Shown here: in pieces, positions 10,237-22,499 of the stretch
Numbering within the stretch: position 1 is the first letter of the stretch
Layout: every line of letters begins with the position of its first letter
Assembly (NCBI GenBank): GCA_964017185.1
Contig: OZ024878.1
Location: forward strand, 17,301,851 to 17,365,850
Length of the DNA: 64,000 bases
Reading direction: 5' to 3'
Source: Rugalucina vietnamica
Taxonomy: Eukaryota > Mollusca > Bivalvia > Lucinida > Lucinidae
The notes under the pieces: model-generated
Told to the model about the DNA's origin: nothing
Databases searched by the model: none
What the model saw: only the letters and a program-made list of their open reading frames with translations
Position numbers and translations under genes: made by a program

Positions 10237-10920
10237 TAAGGTACAAGTAGGCAAAGATCAGGAAAAGGAGCAACCAGAAAGAGATGTACACTTCTAAAAC
10301 CGAGGTGGGACAAAACTAAATTAACAATCAGGTACTTATACCATGAAAACATATCGTTAGCCGAATGAGCAGCTATTTTCCCAATAGGTGGCCACTCAGT
10401 TACCTTAACTTAACTAAAATATGAAAACATACATAAGGCGACAACAGCACAATCTTTTATAAACAACAAGACTTAAAACAAAAAGAACCACCCCAGAAGT
10501 ATCGCCTTGGAGCGATCAGTAACATAAAATTACTGGCGGGCTTAAATCGATTTTACATGGCCATAACCTCACCCTCAGCTTCTGCAGTGGTTCATAACAT
10601 TTAGTTAGTTATTCGGTCCTCGTGGTGAATGTCTAACTAGTCAATGAATCATAAAGAACAAATAAATAAATCATGATAAACATCTTGATGAATCAAAAAC
10701 GAGGACTCACAGATAAAGTAAGCTGCCCAACAATGGAGATACCTGGGCACCGAATAACTTACTAACTCCAGAGAGAAACATCAGTTGGACCCCGTTGGGC
10801 CAAGCAACAGACAAGAAGCTCTGGCCCCAACCAACTAAAATAAATAGCTGTAAGTCGGGGCCATCATATAGTCTGACGCCCGACCCACCGGCGTGCAATT
10901 AAAGAAGGCAGCATAGTTAT
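10237..10920 (-). mobile_element. 3' untranslated part of an RT retroelement
   Basis: Matches 41308-41995 closely. It carries landmark blocks GGTACAAGTAGGCAAAGATC, CCGAGGTGGGA, TTACTGGCGGGCTTAAATCG and ACCCACCGGCGTGCAATTAA. It begins directly after GTTGAATAAG of the array intron. The coding part of the same copy resumes at 14837, after the 3.9-kb insertion. Confidence 0.75.
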
Positions 10921-12499
10921 TAGTCAAGGCCGCTGTGTCGAGATTTGAGCTCCCGTGGCAAATGTTTGCTAAAAGTGATTCCTGTCCATTTCATGTAGAG
11001 AAATATATGCCCTTCCAGGAAAACGATGTTTCCAATTTTTCCTTGGCGTATTAACGTCACAATGACGTCACAAAGTGACGTACCAACTTTTTTTTAGAAA
11101 TGAACATTGTATCTTTGCTTGCACATAAAATAAGCAAATTTGTATGTTTTATTTGGTCGTGAAGTGGTTTGAAACATTTTGATAAGATATATATATTGTT
11201 AATGCAATTCTAGCATTCATGTAACGTAAAAATGACATCATTTTGACGTTAATTCGATAAAATTTAAATTATGTGCGAAAACAATTCTAAATTACTAATA
11301 GTTTGACCGTGCCATGTACATTTAAAAAACACAATATGTTCAAAGGAAAAACCAATACTAACGGCGTTTAGCTACCCATCTTGCTAAGAAATCCAGCGCA
11401 CATACTGATAGGAATCGGCACCGCTGAACAAACATTAGTTAAGGCCGCTGTGTCTAAATTTTGGCTCCCGTGGCAAATGTTTGGTTAAAGTGTATCCTTT
11501 GGATTTTTATACAGAGCTATATATGCCATTTAAAATAAAAGATGTTGTTCCAATTTTTATTCCAAATATTAACGTCAAAATGACGTAACAAAATGACGTA
11601 AGCTCTTTTCTTATCAAATTAGGTGGATTTTATTTATTTTTTTCGAAGCGCTGATAGTGGCATTAAATGCTTACTTTTAAAGCAGAGTGGTTAAATATGC
11701 CTATGGCAAAACTAAAATGCAATTTTGATTCTATGTAGGCTCAACTGCTACGTGAAAGTGACGTTGGTTTGACGTCTTTGTGTTAGAATAAGAAATATAC
11801 TACAGAAGAAAATACTTGAACACATAAGAACAAATGTTCATCACCTATTTGACGAAAATACAGCAGACATGTTTCTGACTAAATGATCGCCTCATAAATG
11901 GTACAATTGGTGGAAAACATTTAATTACAGCAGTGTATTGACGTTGCATTAACCACAAAAGCTTTATACTGTGAAAATAATGTTTATTTTTCCAGTGTTT
12001 TGCCAATTTTGGTAAAGGAATACCACGAATTATTTCGACATTAAAGTACTGCTCTGCGTTCATTATGTTTGATTTCGGAACTATACGTGAAATGATATTC
12101 ATTATAGTAGTATTCTGGTCCCTTTAGCTTCATTTGCGTTACGAAAATTTACCATCATGGCGGGCTTCTTCCAAATGACTTAATAAAATTTTCACCGCCA
12201 TTTTACTAGATTATCATTATATAAAGTTTATAAGGTATGGTGATATTCAAAATGCAAGGTATTTGGTTACAAAATTGACAGTAAAGTAATCGACAAGACT
12301 ACTGGAATGCCATATACTACACAATACATCGTTCTCTTGCTCGTGGAAATTTCTGTCATCGATGTGTTAACTCGTGCGTACTTCAAGGGGGTGGTATCGT
12401 ATGTGTGAGTACAGTTTTGAAAATAAGTCAGGTCTGAGGACTAAATCCATTGGAATTAACAATTAGGCACAACATAGTCTCCAGCCTCATCACGGTATG

Positions 12500-12642
12500 T
12501 CATTGTTTTGAAAGTTGTCACGGGATCTCAGGTTGTAGTCTCAATCCGAAGGACTGGAGAAGCCTGAGATCGGACTTGTGACTTCTGGTTTACAAGGAAA
12601 GTGGCTTAACCACTGTGCCAAAGAGGGCTACGGTATCGCATA
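12500..12642 (-). mobile_element. SINE with tRNA-Thr-like head, degraded copy
   Basis: On the minus strand it reads GGCACAGTGGTTAAGCC, CCTTGTAAACCAGAAGTC, then CTTCTCCAGTCCTTCGGATT and GAGACTACAACCTGAGATCC, matching the SINE at 1308-1478 through head and body. The B-box is damaged, so it is older. Confidence 0.7.
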
Positions 12643-13368
12643 CATCCTCTTGGCCTTTCGTATCATAAATGATTCTCTGTTATTGATCTTCGGATATGTA
12701 TATTAGCTGTGCAATGACTATAGAAAAGTCTGGGTGTATACTTCCAACTTTATCAATTATATGAAAGGCCCGTGCGATGAATGAGATATAATTCGCTTTA
12801 TCGTAAAATTGGCATTCATTTGCCTCATTGACCATCTTAAATTATCACGATGAAAACGATAAAACTAGCATCTTAAGAGATGCTTCATATATATAGTATC
12901 CAGCCACGCATCGCCTTTACGACTTCATGCAATTCCAATGCTAATCTTGCTTTCTCCAGCGCCTGCTGCATTATTTGCTTTTGCTGTAGGTACAAGAAAA
13001 ATTCAGTGATGTGGTGCATACATGGTGACATGCATGCACTTGTTCAGACTGACACATTCTCTGATCCTTTTTCAGTGACACTGGGGTTATAACAGGGCCA
13101 TGCTATATATGCTTATCTGGGCTTTGATACTGGCTTCCAGAAGAAGAAATGAATTGGTGACAAATTATTCAACCTACGAAAATTCCAGGCGTAAGCAAGT
13201 AACAAACAATTGTGCTAGATTACGTAAAAGATATCAACTGCGATAATAAATTACAAGGCACTATGCATCAAGTTCAGCAGTCATGTGACAGCTATGACCT
13301 TAATATAGTATAAAAGAGACAAAAAAGATCTGAAAACCTTCGATTAAATGAAGTATCACTCACTGTTA

Positions 13369-13508
13369 ATGAGTGAATTATGGATTTATTTATCACTGTT
13401 TGTCGGTCAGCTGTACGCAGATAAATCACTCACGCTGCGCACTCGTGATTTGCTCTGCTTTACAACTGACCTACAAACAGTGATATATTACTCAACAATT
13501 CACTTCTA
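13369..13508. repeat. Long imperfect palindrome
   Basis: GAGTGAATTATGG...TTTATCACTGTTTGTCGGTCAG on the left is mirrored by CTGACCTACAAACAGTGATAT...CAATTCACTT on the right around a CACTCACGCTGCGCACTCGTG centre. Likely a foldback MITE nested in the 3.9-kb element. Confidence 0.65.
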
Positions 13509-14867
13509 GAGCTGATCTATTTCTTAATTAAAGACGCGATTTCCTTAAATATAAACAATCAGGCTGGTTTGGTCATACATAATGGCCAACTGTTTGAGTC
13601 ATATTTGGTCTGGTCAATGTCTCTCCTCTGTATTTTACCAGTACTGTGTGGAGCTGAAAGTGCCTTGCTCAATGTCACTACACAGAAATGATAAGTATTG
13701 AACATAATTTGCAAATGAAGTACAAAAACACACATATCGGTGACAGAAGACCATAAAAAAGAAGAACAACATAGTGTTCTTGAATGCGATGATACCGTAC
13801 TCTGGTCTAAAAAGATTATTTACCATTAATGTGAAACATACCTGCAAATTCGAATTTAATTAGGTTCACTATATCAGTTAGTTGAAGTTCAAGAAACTTA
13901 AGTACATTTACTACTAACTAGTTTACAAATTGTCATGTAAATAGTATATATATTTTACGTGAAATGGTTAACGACCAGCAGCAGTTTTTGTTTCATTTAA
14001 AAAGAAGTACGCATGCGTCGCTTAGGCATTAATACGAAATATTCTTCTAAGGTCATTTAGTGCACATTATATGAACATAGGCACTAGTTGCACAAACCTT
14101 ATTTTTCACATGAATTATTAATCTTAGACACAACCTATGACTGAAATATCGCCCCCTACAAAACGGTATACCTTTGGCATTTGAACTTCCAAAATAATCC
14201 ACCGTTTATACTTATGTGACGTCATTTTTCAAACACTGAGATCATTATGACGTTATTGTTACGAATAATTTATATTCAAAACCAGCATATTAATGTTATT
14301 TTCAAATGTGTTGTTTTTATTAATATAACAGCTACTCGAACTATTCACGGTTATTATAATCAAGTAAATAACCCTAAGTAAATAACTTTGGTATACGACA
14401 AAATAACTGCACACGTCACTTTATGACGGAACGTCGCGTTAACGTCAAAACAATTTTAAAAATTAGAAACATTTTTTTTCTGATAGGGAATATATATTTT
14501 CTACAAGAAATAGCTTGTTTGCAACCGTTTACCAAAAATACAAACAAGACTACACAGTGACATACATGATGCAATCTTTATAATATTAGCTCAACTGATC
14601 AAAATATACAATTTATGTCCAATATGTACTTTTAATGGGTTCATTTAACTCTATTTATAGACATTTTACTAAGGAAAATGTGTACCATCTTATGTGACGT
14701 CACTATGACGTTAAAACGTCATGAAAAAATTGGAAACATCTTTTTTTCTTAAATAGAATATATTTTTCTACAAGAAAATGCATGTTTCCCACTTTAAGCA
14801 AAAATTTGCCACGGGATTACACAGCGGCCTTGACTATATCAACCATGATTGGGTTAAAAATTAAGCA

Positions 14868-15600
14868 CGTATACACCGCAGCCGTGGACATTGGTGACCA
14901 GTGTAGGGGTCATAGGGCGAAATAAATGTATTGTTACTATGTATTTCCCGCTGCCTTTGTTGTCAATTATTCCCACAACATTTTCAGTTTCCTATAAACT
15001 CCCTACCCATAGCCATCCTTTACTTCTGTAGTGTTACCCATTTTAGGTAGGCATAGCTTTATTTTGGTACTGTTCGCTATCTGGTGTAACCTTGTATCGC
15101 TTCGGTACACTTGGCATATTATCATCCGCCATTATCATCCACCTGTTTATTATTGTCACGATGTAGATCAGAAAATATATGTTGTTGTACCATATATTTA
15201 CAGGTTAGTGATGCTATTATTCATTTTAGTCATTAATACATTAGACAAAAGCTTTTATATGTATTTTGAAGAAGCTTTAATCACTTTAAATTAGGATTAT
15301 TCAGAGGCAAGATAGAATGACGCATCGATAATTGGGTCATGTGTATTGTTTACATTTGTTTACTTTTTGCATTAGGATTGTCTTAATGCTTTGATTGTAT
15401 TTGATTGTCTTTGATTGTAATTGACACTTGGCATATTATCATCCGCCATTATCATCCACCTGTTTATTATTGTCACGATGTAGATCAGAAAATATATGTT
15501 GTTGTACCATATATTTACAGGCTTTCTAGTCCTTTGAAACCCACGACATTTAGCGTTGTGCACGATAGTTATGGGGCACGTATACACCGCAGCCGTGGAA
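14868..15600. mobile_element. Insertion bounded by 24-bp direct repeats
   Basis: GCACGTATACACCGCAGC plus CGTGGA occurs at 14865-14889 and again at 15576-15599, and everything between is missing from the matching retroelement copy at about 42020. Inside, a block of about 88 bases (TTGGCATATTATCATCCGCC onward) is duplicated at 15112 and 15426. Class unknown. Confidence 0.55.
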
Positions 15601-16029
15601 ACACATGCAGACTGTCGCATAACATTCAAGTTATACGTCTGTTACGTGTTATGATTTTTCTGAACTGAAAAGAAATACCATTCCTTCCTATAAGTTTCTT
15701 TAATTTGTATACCAAGTCACCATAAAATTATTGTTCCGAAAGGCCTTCACTTAAAAGCTTCTTTTACCCAACATTATAAACATTAGAACATTTTTCCAAC
15801 GTTTATGATACCGATAGCCCTGTTGGGGAAGTTTGGCCCTCAAACATTCATTTCGAGCGTTGAAGTCCGTGACATGATTGCAGACACTAGCAAACGTAAT
15901 AAGTTGCGAAATGTATACACCATAAGAAGCATGACGAGGAATGTCACCATCCAAAAACGTAACATTTACTATATCAAAATCAAATTTCAGAAGAAACAAA
16001 TCTATTTGCATCAGAAAGATGTAAATCTA

Positions 16030-16450
16030 CAGGTGCGTTCACTTAATAATATACCCCCGCGATATTCAGAATAAAAATTGACAACTTTTCTTGTTTTTGA
16101 AAAATCGTCACTGGCAAGAAATAGACATGTGGATGAATTTGCTTATATAATATGTTAAGTATGTCTATAAATATTTACTTTGTATATAAAACTTCCAGAT
16201 CCTGTGATGTTGTATGCCTCAATTGATTACATAACATATGGAGCCAATTTTTTCACTAAAATTTCTCTGATATTCGAGTTTCAAAGATTCCACAAGGAAC
16301 CATGGTTAATGATTTGTAATTGTGTTTGTAAATTATGAAAGAATAGCCATTTTTGTACTACGGCTGAAAATTTGGTGTTTTTATGAGCACTATTTACAGA
16401 GTTCTGATTTCTGAATATCGCGGGGGTATATTAATAAGTGAACGCACCTG
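16030..16450. mobile_element. 421-bp MITE with TA target duplication
   Basis: The ends are near-perfect inverted repeats of about 42 bases, starting CAGGTGCGTTCACTTA and including TACCCCCGCGATATTCAGAA. TA flanks both sides (16028-16029, 16451-16452). The RT copy at 42.5 kb lacks it. No coding capacity. Confidence 0.88.
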
Positions 16451-16724
16451 TAAAAATGGGGTTTTGGGTTTCGGTATTGGTGGTATTGGCTTTGTTCAAC
16501 TGTTGTTCAGGTCGATAAAAATTTGATTGAGCATACCTTCAAAATAAGGGTTGTCAATGTTCAAAAGGTCATCGAGGTACCTGGAAGTCGAATTAAAAGC
16601 CTCGATAACATCAGCTTGATTATCATGATTAAAAGAATCCATGAAATCCCTTTCGTAGCAGTATAAAAATAAATCAGCGCAATTTGTACCCATCGGAATT
16701 CCAACAATTTGTCTGTATGCTTAC

Positions 16725-16901
16725 ATATTCGGAGACATTGAGGTTGTAGTGAGCTCCATGTGCCATCGGCTTGACACGTAGCAGTAGATTCACCCTCAAG
16801 TTCAAAGCCACTCTCACAGGAATATGTAGCCGTTGCCTCAAATACGATGCCGTCAGGTGTGCTGACGGAACCATGTAACGGATCGTCCAATTGGTCACAT
16901 G
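16725..16901 (-). CDS. Array sushi exon 19
   Basis: 177 nt, open. Distinguishing residues: CDQLDDPLHG and LEGESTATC; ending GTWSSLQPQC. The penultimate codon is ATA rather than ATC, just before the GTAAGC donor. Its upstream intron (GGCCATGGTGGTCTCCGTG) matches that of exon 22323-22499, so these two are sister copies. Confidence 0.9.
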
Positions 16902-17368
16902 CTGTAATATTTTGATCAATGAAATACAATGCCTTTCTTACTGGCCATGGTGGTCTCCGTGTAATTAATATAAAAATCATGACTTCTCAGCTCAACTGAA
17001 TCAATTTGAAATAAAGAAAAATGATACATACAATATTTACATAAAAACACAAAGTCATCAGAAAACATTACTAAGGATGAGAAGGTTTTCTTTGGTTTAA
17101 AGCATACACATGCTTAGAACTTAATAATGCTGTAGTAGCACGATATGTTTTTGTAATATACTTTCATCGGGTCGCCACCTTATGTAAACATGCATTTTAA
17201 ACCATTTTTATTATTTAGAAAACGCATAATTTGCCCAGATTAAAAACCTTTATCAGTCGAATGCTTCTACAGAACATTCTACACTAAGTCTATCAAAGTT
17301 TTTAACCACTGAAATAATCAGACAGTTTCTGAATGACAACTTGCGTACTGTTGAACAATAATGCTTAC

Positions 17369-17545
17369 AGATTCGGAGACATGCAGGTGGTTGTGAACTC
17401 CATGTGCGATCGGCTTGACACGTAGCAGTAGCTTTACCCTCAAGTTCAAAGCCACTCTCACAGGAATATGTAGCCGTTGCCTCAAATACGATGCCGTCAG
17501 GTGTGCTGACGGAACCATGTGACGGAACATTCAATTGGTCACATG
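17369..17545 (-). CDS. Array sushi exon 18
   Basis: 177 nt, open. Distinguishing residues: CDQLNVPSHG, LEGKATATC and RTWSSQPPAC. The Lys in LEGK is shared only with exon 50161-50337, its counterpart in the duplicated block. Confidence 0.9.
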
Positions 17546-17993
17546 CTGTAATATTTTGATCAATTAAATACAATGCCTTTGTTACGGGTAATGATGGTCT
17601 CCAAGTTATAAATATAAAAAAACGAAGATATCTCAGCTCAATTGAATTAATTTCAAATAAAAAAATATTAAATATGATATTTACATAAAATAATCAGAAA
17701 CGTTACTTTGGTTGAGAAAGTTTTCTTTGGTTTTAACCATACACATGCTTAGAACTTAATAATGCTGTAGTACCACGAAACGTTTTTCTAATATGTTTTC
17801 GTAAGATCGCCGCCTTAAGTACACATGCATTTGAACCCATTTTCATTATTATGTTGAAAACGCACTTGCTCAGAATAAAAACTTTTATTGGTCGAATGCT
17901 TCTACAGAACATTCTACAGATACCATTTAACCACTGAAATAATCAGATAGTTTCAGAATGACAACCTGCGTACTGTTGAATAAGAATGCTTAC

Positions 17994-18170
17994 AGATTCG
18001 AAGACATTCAGGTTGTGGTGAACTCCATGTGCGATCGGCTTGACACGTAGCAGTAGCTTCACCCTCAAGTTCAAAGCCAATCTCACATGAATATGTAGCA
18101 GTTGCCTCAAATACAATGCCGCCAGGTGTGCTGACGGAACCATGTGACGGATTGTTCAATTGGTCACATG
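17994..18170 (-). CDS. Array sushi exon 17
   Basis: 177 nt, open. Distinguishing residues: NNPSHGSVSTPGG, YSCEIGFEL and RTWSSPQPEC. The CEIG change is shared only with exon 50788-50964. Spacing to the exon downstream in the transcript is 625 bp, the array unit length. Confidence 0.9.
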
Positions 18171-18289
18171 CTGTAATATTTTGATCAATTAAATACAATG
18201 CCTTTGTTACTGGTCATGATGGTCTCCAAGTTATTAATATAAAAAAACGATGACTTCTCAGCCCAATTAAAATAATTTGAAATAAAGAA

Positions 18290-20110
18290 CAAGTAGCCCA
18301 AGGGCAACGATCGCTCACCTGAGAGTCAACATGTACAGTCACTGGACAAAGTAGTCTTTTTTTTTTTTGAAAATCTGATCAAAATTGAAGATGCTGGAGT
18401 GGCCCCAACACTTAAAATTGATTTTTCAAACATTCAAGGGCAGCTAACTCCGCAGTACAGGGTCGAATCTGGCTCAAATTCGAACTCATCCAAGATGTTA
18501 TGGTTATCCTTGTTTCTTCCAAGAATGAAGAAGATCCGATCAAAATTGAAGGCGCCAGAGTGGCCACAATACAAAATATTGATTTTTCAAACACTAAAGG
18601 GCAGCTAACTCCGCAGTCAGAGGTCAGATCTGGCCGAAATTCGAACTCATCCGAGATATTGTAGTTATTCTTGTTACCTGCAAGAATGAAGAAGATCCAC
18701 TGAAAAACAAAGATGCTAGAGTGGCCACAACACAAAATATTGATTTTTCAAACACTAAAGGGCAGCTAACTCCGCAGTCAGAGGTCGGATCTGGTCGAAA
18801 TTCGAACTCATCCGAGATATTGTAGTTATCCTTGTTACAGGCATGAAGAAGATCCACTGAAAAACAAAGATGCTAGAGTGGCCACAACACAAATTATGGA
18901 TTTTTCAAACACTCAAGGGTGGATAACTCTGCAGTCAGAGGTCCGATCTGGTCGAAATTTGAACTCATCCGAGATGTTATGGATGTCCTTGTTACTTCCA
19001 AGAGTAGAGAAGATCCGAATAAAAATATACGCGCTAGAGTGGCCACAACACTAAATATTGTTTTTTCACACAGTCAAGGGCAGATAACTCTGCAGTCAAG
19101 GGTCCGAGCTGGCTGAAATTCGAACTCATCCAAGATGTTATGGCTGTCCTTGTTACTTCCAAGTATGAAGAAGTTCCGATCAAAATTGAAAGCGCTAGAG
19201 TGGCCACAACACTAAATATTGATTTTTAAACACTCAAGGGCAGATAACTCCGCGGTCAGAGGTCGGATCAGGTCGAAATTGGAACTCATCCGAGATGTTA
19301 CGAATGTCCTTGTTACTTCCAAGAATAAAGAAGATCCGAATAAAAATGAAGGCGCTAGAGTGGCCACAACACTAAATATTGATTTTTCACATAGTCAAGG
19401 GCAGATGACTCTGCAGTCAAGGGTCGAATCTGGCTGAAATTCGAACTCATCCGAGATGTTATGGCTATCCTTGTTACTTCTAAGTATGAAGAAGATCTGA
19501 TCAAAATTGAAGTCGCTAGAGTGGCCACAACACAAAATAATGATTTTTCAAACACTCATGGGCAGCTAATCCACAGTCAGAGGTCGGATCTGGCTGAAAT
19601 TCGAAGCCATTCGAGATATTATGGTTGTCCTTGTTACCTGCAAGAATGAAAAAGATCAAAAAAAAAAAAAGACGCTAGAGTGGCCACAACATTTTTCTAT
19701 GGGGATTTTTCCAGACGCTCAAGGGCAGCTAACTCCGCAATCTGAGTGCGAACCTGGCCAAAATTCGAACTCATCCGAGATGTTATGGTTGTCCTTGTTA
19801 CCTGCAAGAATGAAGAAGATCCAATCAAAAATGAAGTTGCTAGAGTGGCCACAACATTTTCCCCATTATAACTCAATAGGAGCTATCTGTTGCTATGGAA
19901 ACCAGAGTTCCGATCCGATCTGCTTAAAAACCTATGGCAGACAATCCCCCACCACAATGGTGCTTCATGTAAAATCTGACTGCAATCGGCCAGCTAGTCT
20001 CAGAGATATTCAAGATTGTAAGTGTGAACGCACGGACGGACGCACGGACGGACGACGGCTCGACTACCATACTACAAGCTCACCTTGTGAGCCTCCGGCT
20101 CAGGTGAGCT
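18290..20110 (+). mobile_element. Pearl-like tandem-repeat element (family B)
   Basis: Begins CAAGTAGCCCAAGGGCAACG with GCTCACCTGAG and ends with a GGCTC/GAGCC hairpin and CTCAGGTGAGCT, so the ends are subterminal inverted repeats. The interior is about ten diverged copies of a 155-163-bp unit, each with CTAGAGTGGCCACAACAC and GGGCAG.TAACTC. The intron reads AATAAAGAA before and AAATGTTAAAT after, continuous in other array introns (A|A insertion). The design matches the bivalve pearl elements as I know them. Family naming is inference. Confidence 0.78.
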
Positions 20111-20307
20111 AAAAATGTTAAATATGATATTTACATAAAAACACATCAGAAAACGTTACTATGGATTAGAAGGTTTTCTTTGGTTTTTATCCATACACAT
20201 GCTTAGAACTTAATAAGGCTGTAGTAGCATAATACGTTTTTCTAATATGCTTTCGTCGGGGCCCCACTTTATGTACACATGCATTTTAAACCATTTGTAT
20301 TATTTGA

Positions 20308-21312
20308 CAAGTATTAGCTTTTTCAAAAAGCTTGCGGGCGTTTAGCCCTAGTTATAGGATGAAAGCTGACCCTATTCAACATATGTGCTTTAATTCCTGG
20401 TTCCTGGTGTGCAGAAAAAATGGATAGTCAAATATTAGAACAAGTAAAAAAGAGAGCACAGGAATGGACGCAATTAAATTTAAAATCCCAACCCAGACAC
20501 CAAGCGGGAAAGATGTAGACTTAATAAGGGCAAACATAATAGTTCAAAAGAAGGTTCAGGATGCCTGAACATGAAAATGTGACAACACACACGAAGAGCA
20601 AGATGACTAGCTCTTTCCCAGGAAGGTAGCCATCCGGCTTGCTTCAACTAAAAACAAATTAAGCGTATACAACAGAAGTCGACATACCAAACATACAACA
20701 TAAAGAATCACAGTTCAGTCTGAGTTGACTCAGGAGCCGACTTGGTATCAGGCCGAGTTGACCCGCTTTCGCTAACTTCATCTTCGCAGCATAGATAGAC
20801 CTTACTTTGCTTCGCTTTTAATATCATCAGAAAAACTCCAAATAAATAAGTATCATTTTATCAAAATATATTGGGCTTCAAGATAGCAATGGTTTTCTGA
20901 CCATTCAAAATAAAACTTTTAAATGGCCTTTTTAAAATCAAAACAGTAATTTTGGATTATTCTTTTATCATCTTTCACAATAATAATGTTAACATATGGA
21001 ATCAATTGCAATTATGTTCAATTCTGGGAACAGCTGATTTGGTTCCCCACTCATTATTCGCCATCTGTGGACTTGTGGATGAAGACGCGGAAACAATGAT
21101 GGGTTCGGTCTAATTCCGAAATAATTCGTTCACGATCTTATTTTTTTTCTTAGCATGTATCATTATGGTTGGTTCCCTACTCGTTTTTCGCCAGGTACTG
21201 ACTTATAATGATGCGGGAGCAACAGTGGGATCGGTCTAATTGCCGTCATTTCCGGATTGATGTGTGTTTGCATCAACGTATATATATGCGGGCGTTCGTG
21301 AACGCCCGCAAA
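20308..21312. mobile_element. 1-kb insertion with GCGGGCGTT ends
   Basis: The array intron runs to TTGTATTATTT and resumes at AACACACTTGCTCAG, continuous in the sister intron at 51.26 kb. The left end has TTGCGGGCGTTTAGCCC; the right end has GCGGGCGTTCGTGAACGCCCGC, itself a hairpin. Sequence inside is unrelated to the rest of the window; no long frame. Confidence 0.65.
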
Positions 21313-21452
21313 AACACACTTGCTCAGAACAAAAACTTTTATTGGTCGAATGCTTCTACAACACATTCTACACATATCAAAGGCTTTAACCACTGAAATA
21401 ATTAGATAGTTTCTGAATGACAACCTGCGTAATGTTGAATAAGAATGCTTAC

Positions 21453-21629
21453 AGATTCGGAGACATTCAGGTGGTGGTGAACTCCATGCGCGATCGGCTT
21501 GACACGTAGCAGTAGCTTCACCCTCAAGTTCAAAGCCACTCTCACATGAATATGTAGCCGTTGCCTCAAACACGATGCCGTCAGGTGTGCTGACGGAACC
21601 ATATGACGGGTCGTTCAATTGGTCACAAG
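21453..21629 (-). CDS. Array sushi exon 16
   Basis: 177 nt, open. Distinguishing residues: NDPSYG (Tyr for His), QADRAWSSPPPEC (Ala before the conserved Trp). The acceptor region is one T shorter (AAATATTACAG) than in neighbours. Counterpart of exon 51409-51585 by position in the duplicated block. Confidence 0.9.
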
Positions 21630-21772
21630 CTGTAATATTTGATCAATTACATGTAAATACAATGCTTTTGTAAAGGTCATTATCGTGTCCGTGTAATTTA
21701 TATAAAAAACGATGACTTCTCAGCTCAATTAAATTAATTAGAAATAGAGAAAAAATGTTAAGTACGATATTA

Positions 21773-22000
21773 ACCCATATTTGACGAATGGATTTTCCCA
21801 TCACTAACATTAGTGTGAGTCCACTTTCATTTTTAGGGGCGTTAGGAGTGATTTTTAAATTTTATTCAATTTTTCGATGAAAATTCTCCAAGCAAACATA
21901 ATAGACTCAGATGGGACGCCGCGTTTTGCGGCGTCACATCTGATGCTGTTCTGTTTGCCTACGTCCCATAAAAGGGACACCAGGCTTAAATTAGTTAATA
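21773..22000. mobile_element. Short intron insertion with GC hairpin
   Basis: About 230 bases that interrupt the array intron between GATATTAAC and ATAAAAGAAATC. It contains a compact hairpin, CAGATGGGACGCCGCG mirrored by CGGCGTCACATCTG, near 21909-21943. Ends not clearly inverted. Confidence 0.45.
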
Positions 22001-22322
22001 TAAAAGAAATCATAAACGTTACTGTGGATGTGATGGTTTTCTTTGGTTTTAACCATACACATGCTTAAAACTTAATAATTATGTAGTAGCAAGAGAAGTT
22101 TTTTTCTAATATGCTTTCGTCGGGTCGCCACCGTATGTAAAGTTTAACATGCATTTTAAATAATTTTTATTATTTTGAAATCTCATATTTTGCCCAGATT
22201 AAAAACTTGTATTGGTTGAATGCTTCTACAGATCATTCTACACATATCAAAGACTTTAACCACTGAATTAATCAGATAGTTACTGAATGACAACCTGCGT
22301 ACTGTTGAATAAGAATGCTTAC

Positions 22323-22499
22323 AGATTCGGAGACATTGAGGTTGTAGTGAGCTCCATGTGCCATCGGCTTGACACGTAGCAGTAGCTTCACCCTCAAGTT
22401 CAAAGCCACTCTCACAGGAATATGTAGCCGTTGCCTCAAATACGATGCCGTCAGGTGTGCTGACGGAACCATGTAACGGATCGTTCAATTGGTCACATG
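22323..22499 (-). CDS. Array sushi exon 15
   Basis: 177 nt, open. The peptide matches the array consensus with NDPLHG and GTWSSLQPQC. Sister copy of exon 16725-16901 by intron sequence. Spacing to exon 22956-23132 is 633 bp. Confidence 0.9.

Larger units (their letters stand above)
10921..14836. mobile_element. 3.9-kb TIR element with TAT target duplication
   Basis: Ends are inverted copies (TAGTCAAGGCCGCTGTGT at the left, its reverse at 14819-14836), flanked by TAT on both sides (10918-10920, 14837-14839). The related retroelement copy at 41.99 kb has the uninterrupted site. About 170 bases of each end (with CCCGTGGCAAA and TGACGT-rich sequence) are repeated just inside: 10921-11095 and 11438-11610 at the left, inverted at 14400-14560 and 14690-14836 at the right. 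I see no transposase; the interior holds a SINE and a hairpin. Confidence 0.78.
14837..16724 (-). pseudogene. Reverse-transcriptase fragment, copy 1, interrupted
   Basis: The coding end of the retroelement whose 3' part lies at 10237. On the minus strand it begins near 16717 with a RQIVGIPMGTNC motif, then DLFLYCYERDFMDS and RYLDDLLNIDN; the YLDD tetrad is the catalytic RT motif C. It is cut by a 421-bp MITE at 16030-16450 and resumes at about 16010-15751 with VTFLDGDIPRHASYGVYISQ. Its C-terminal part is further broken by an insertion near 14868-15600, and frame is lost. The 5' end abuts array exon 16725-16901 about 8 bases from its donor. Retroelement class is not resolved. Confidence 0.75.

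Noticed and set aside
10707-10898. Small protein beginning MHAGGSGVRLYDGPD (also at 41778-41975)
   Set aside because: It is the retroelement's 3' region read in a frame different from its RT; the sequence is shared because the element is duplicated.
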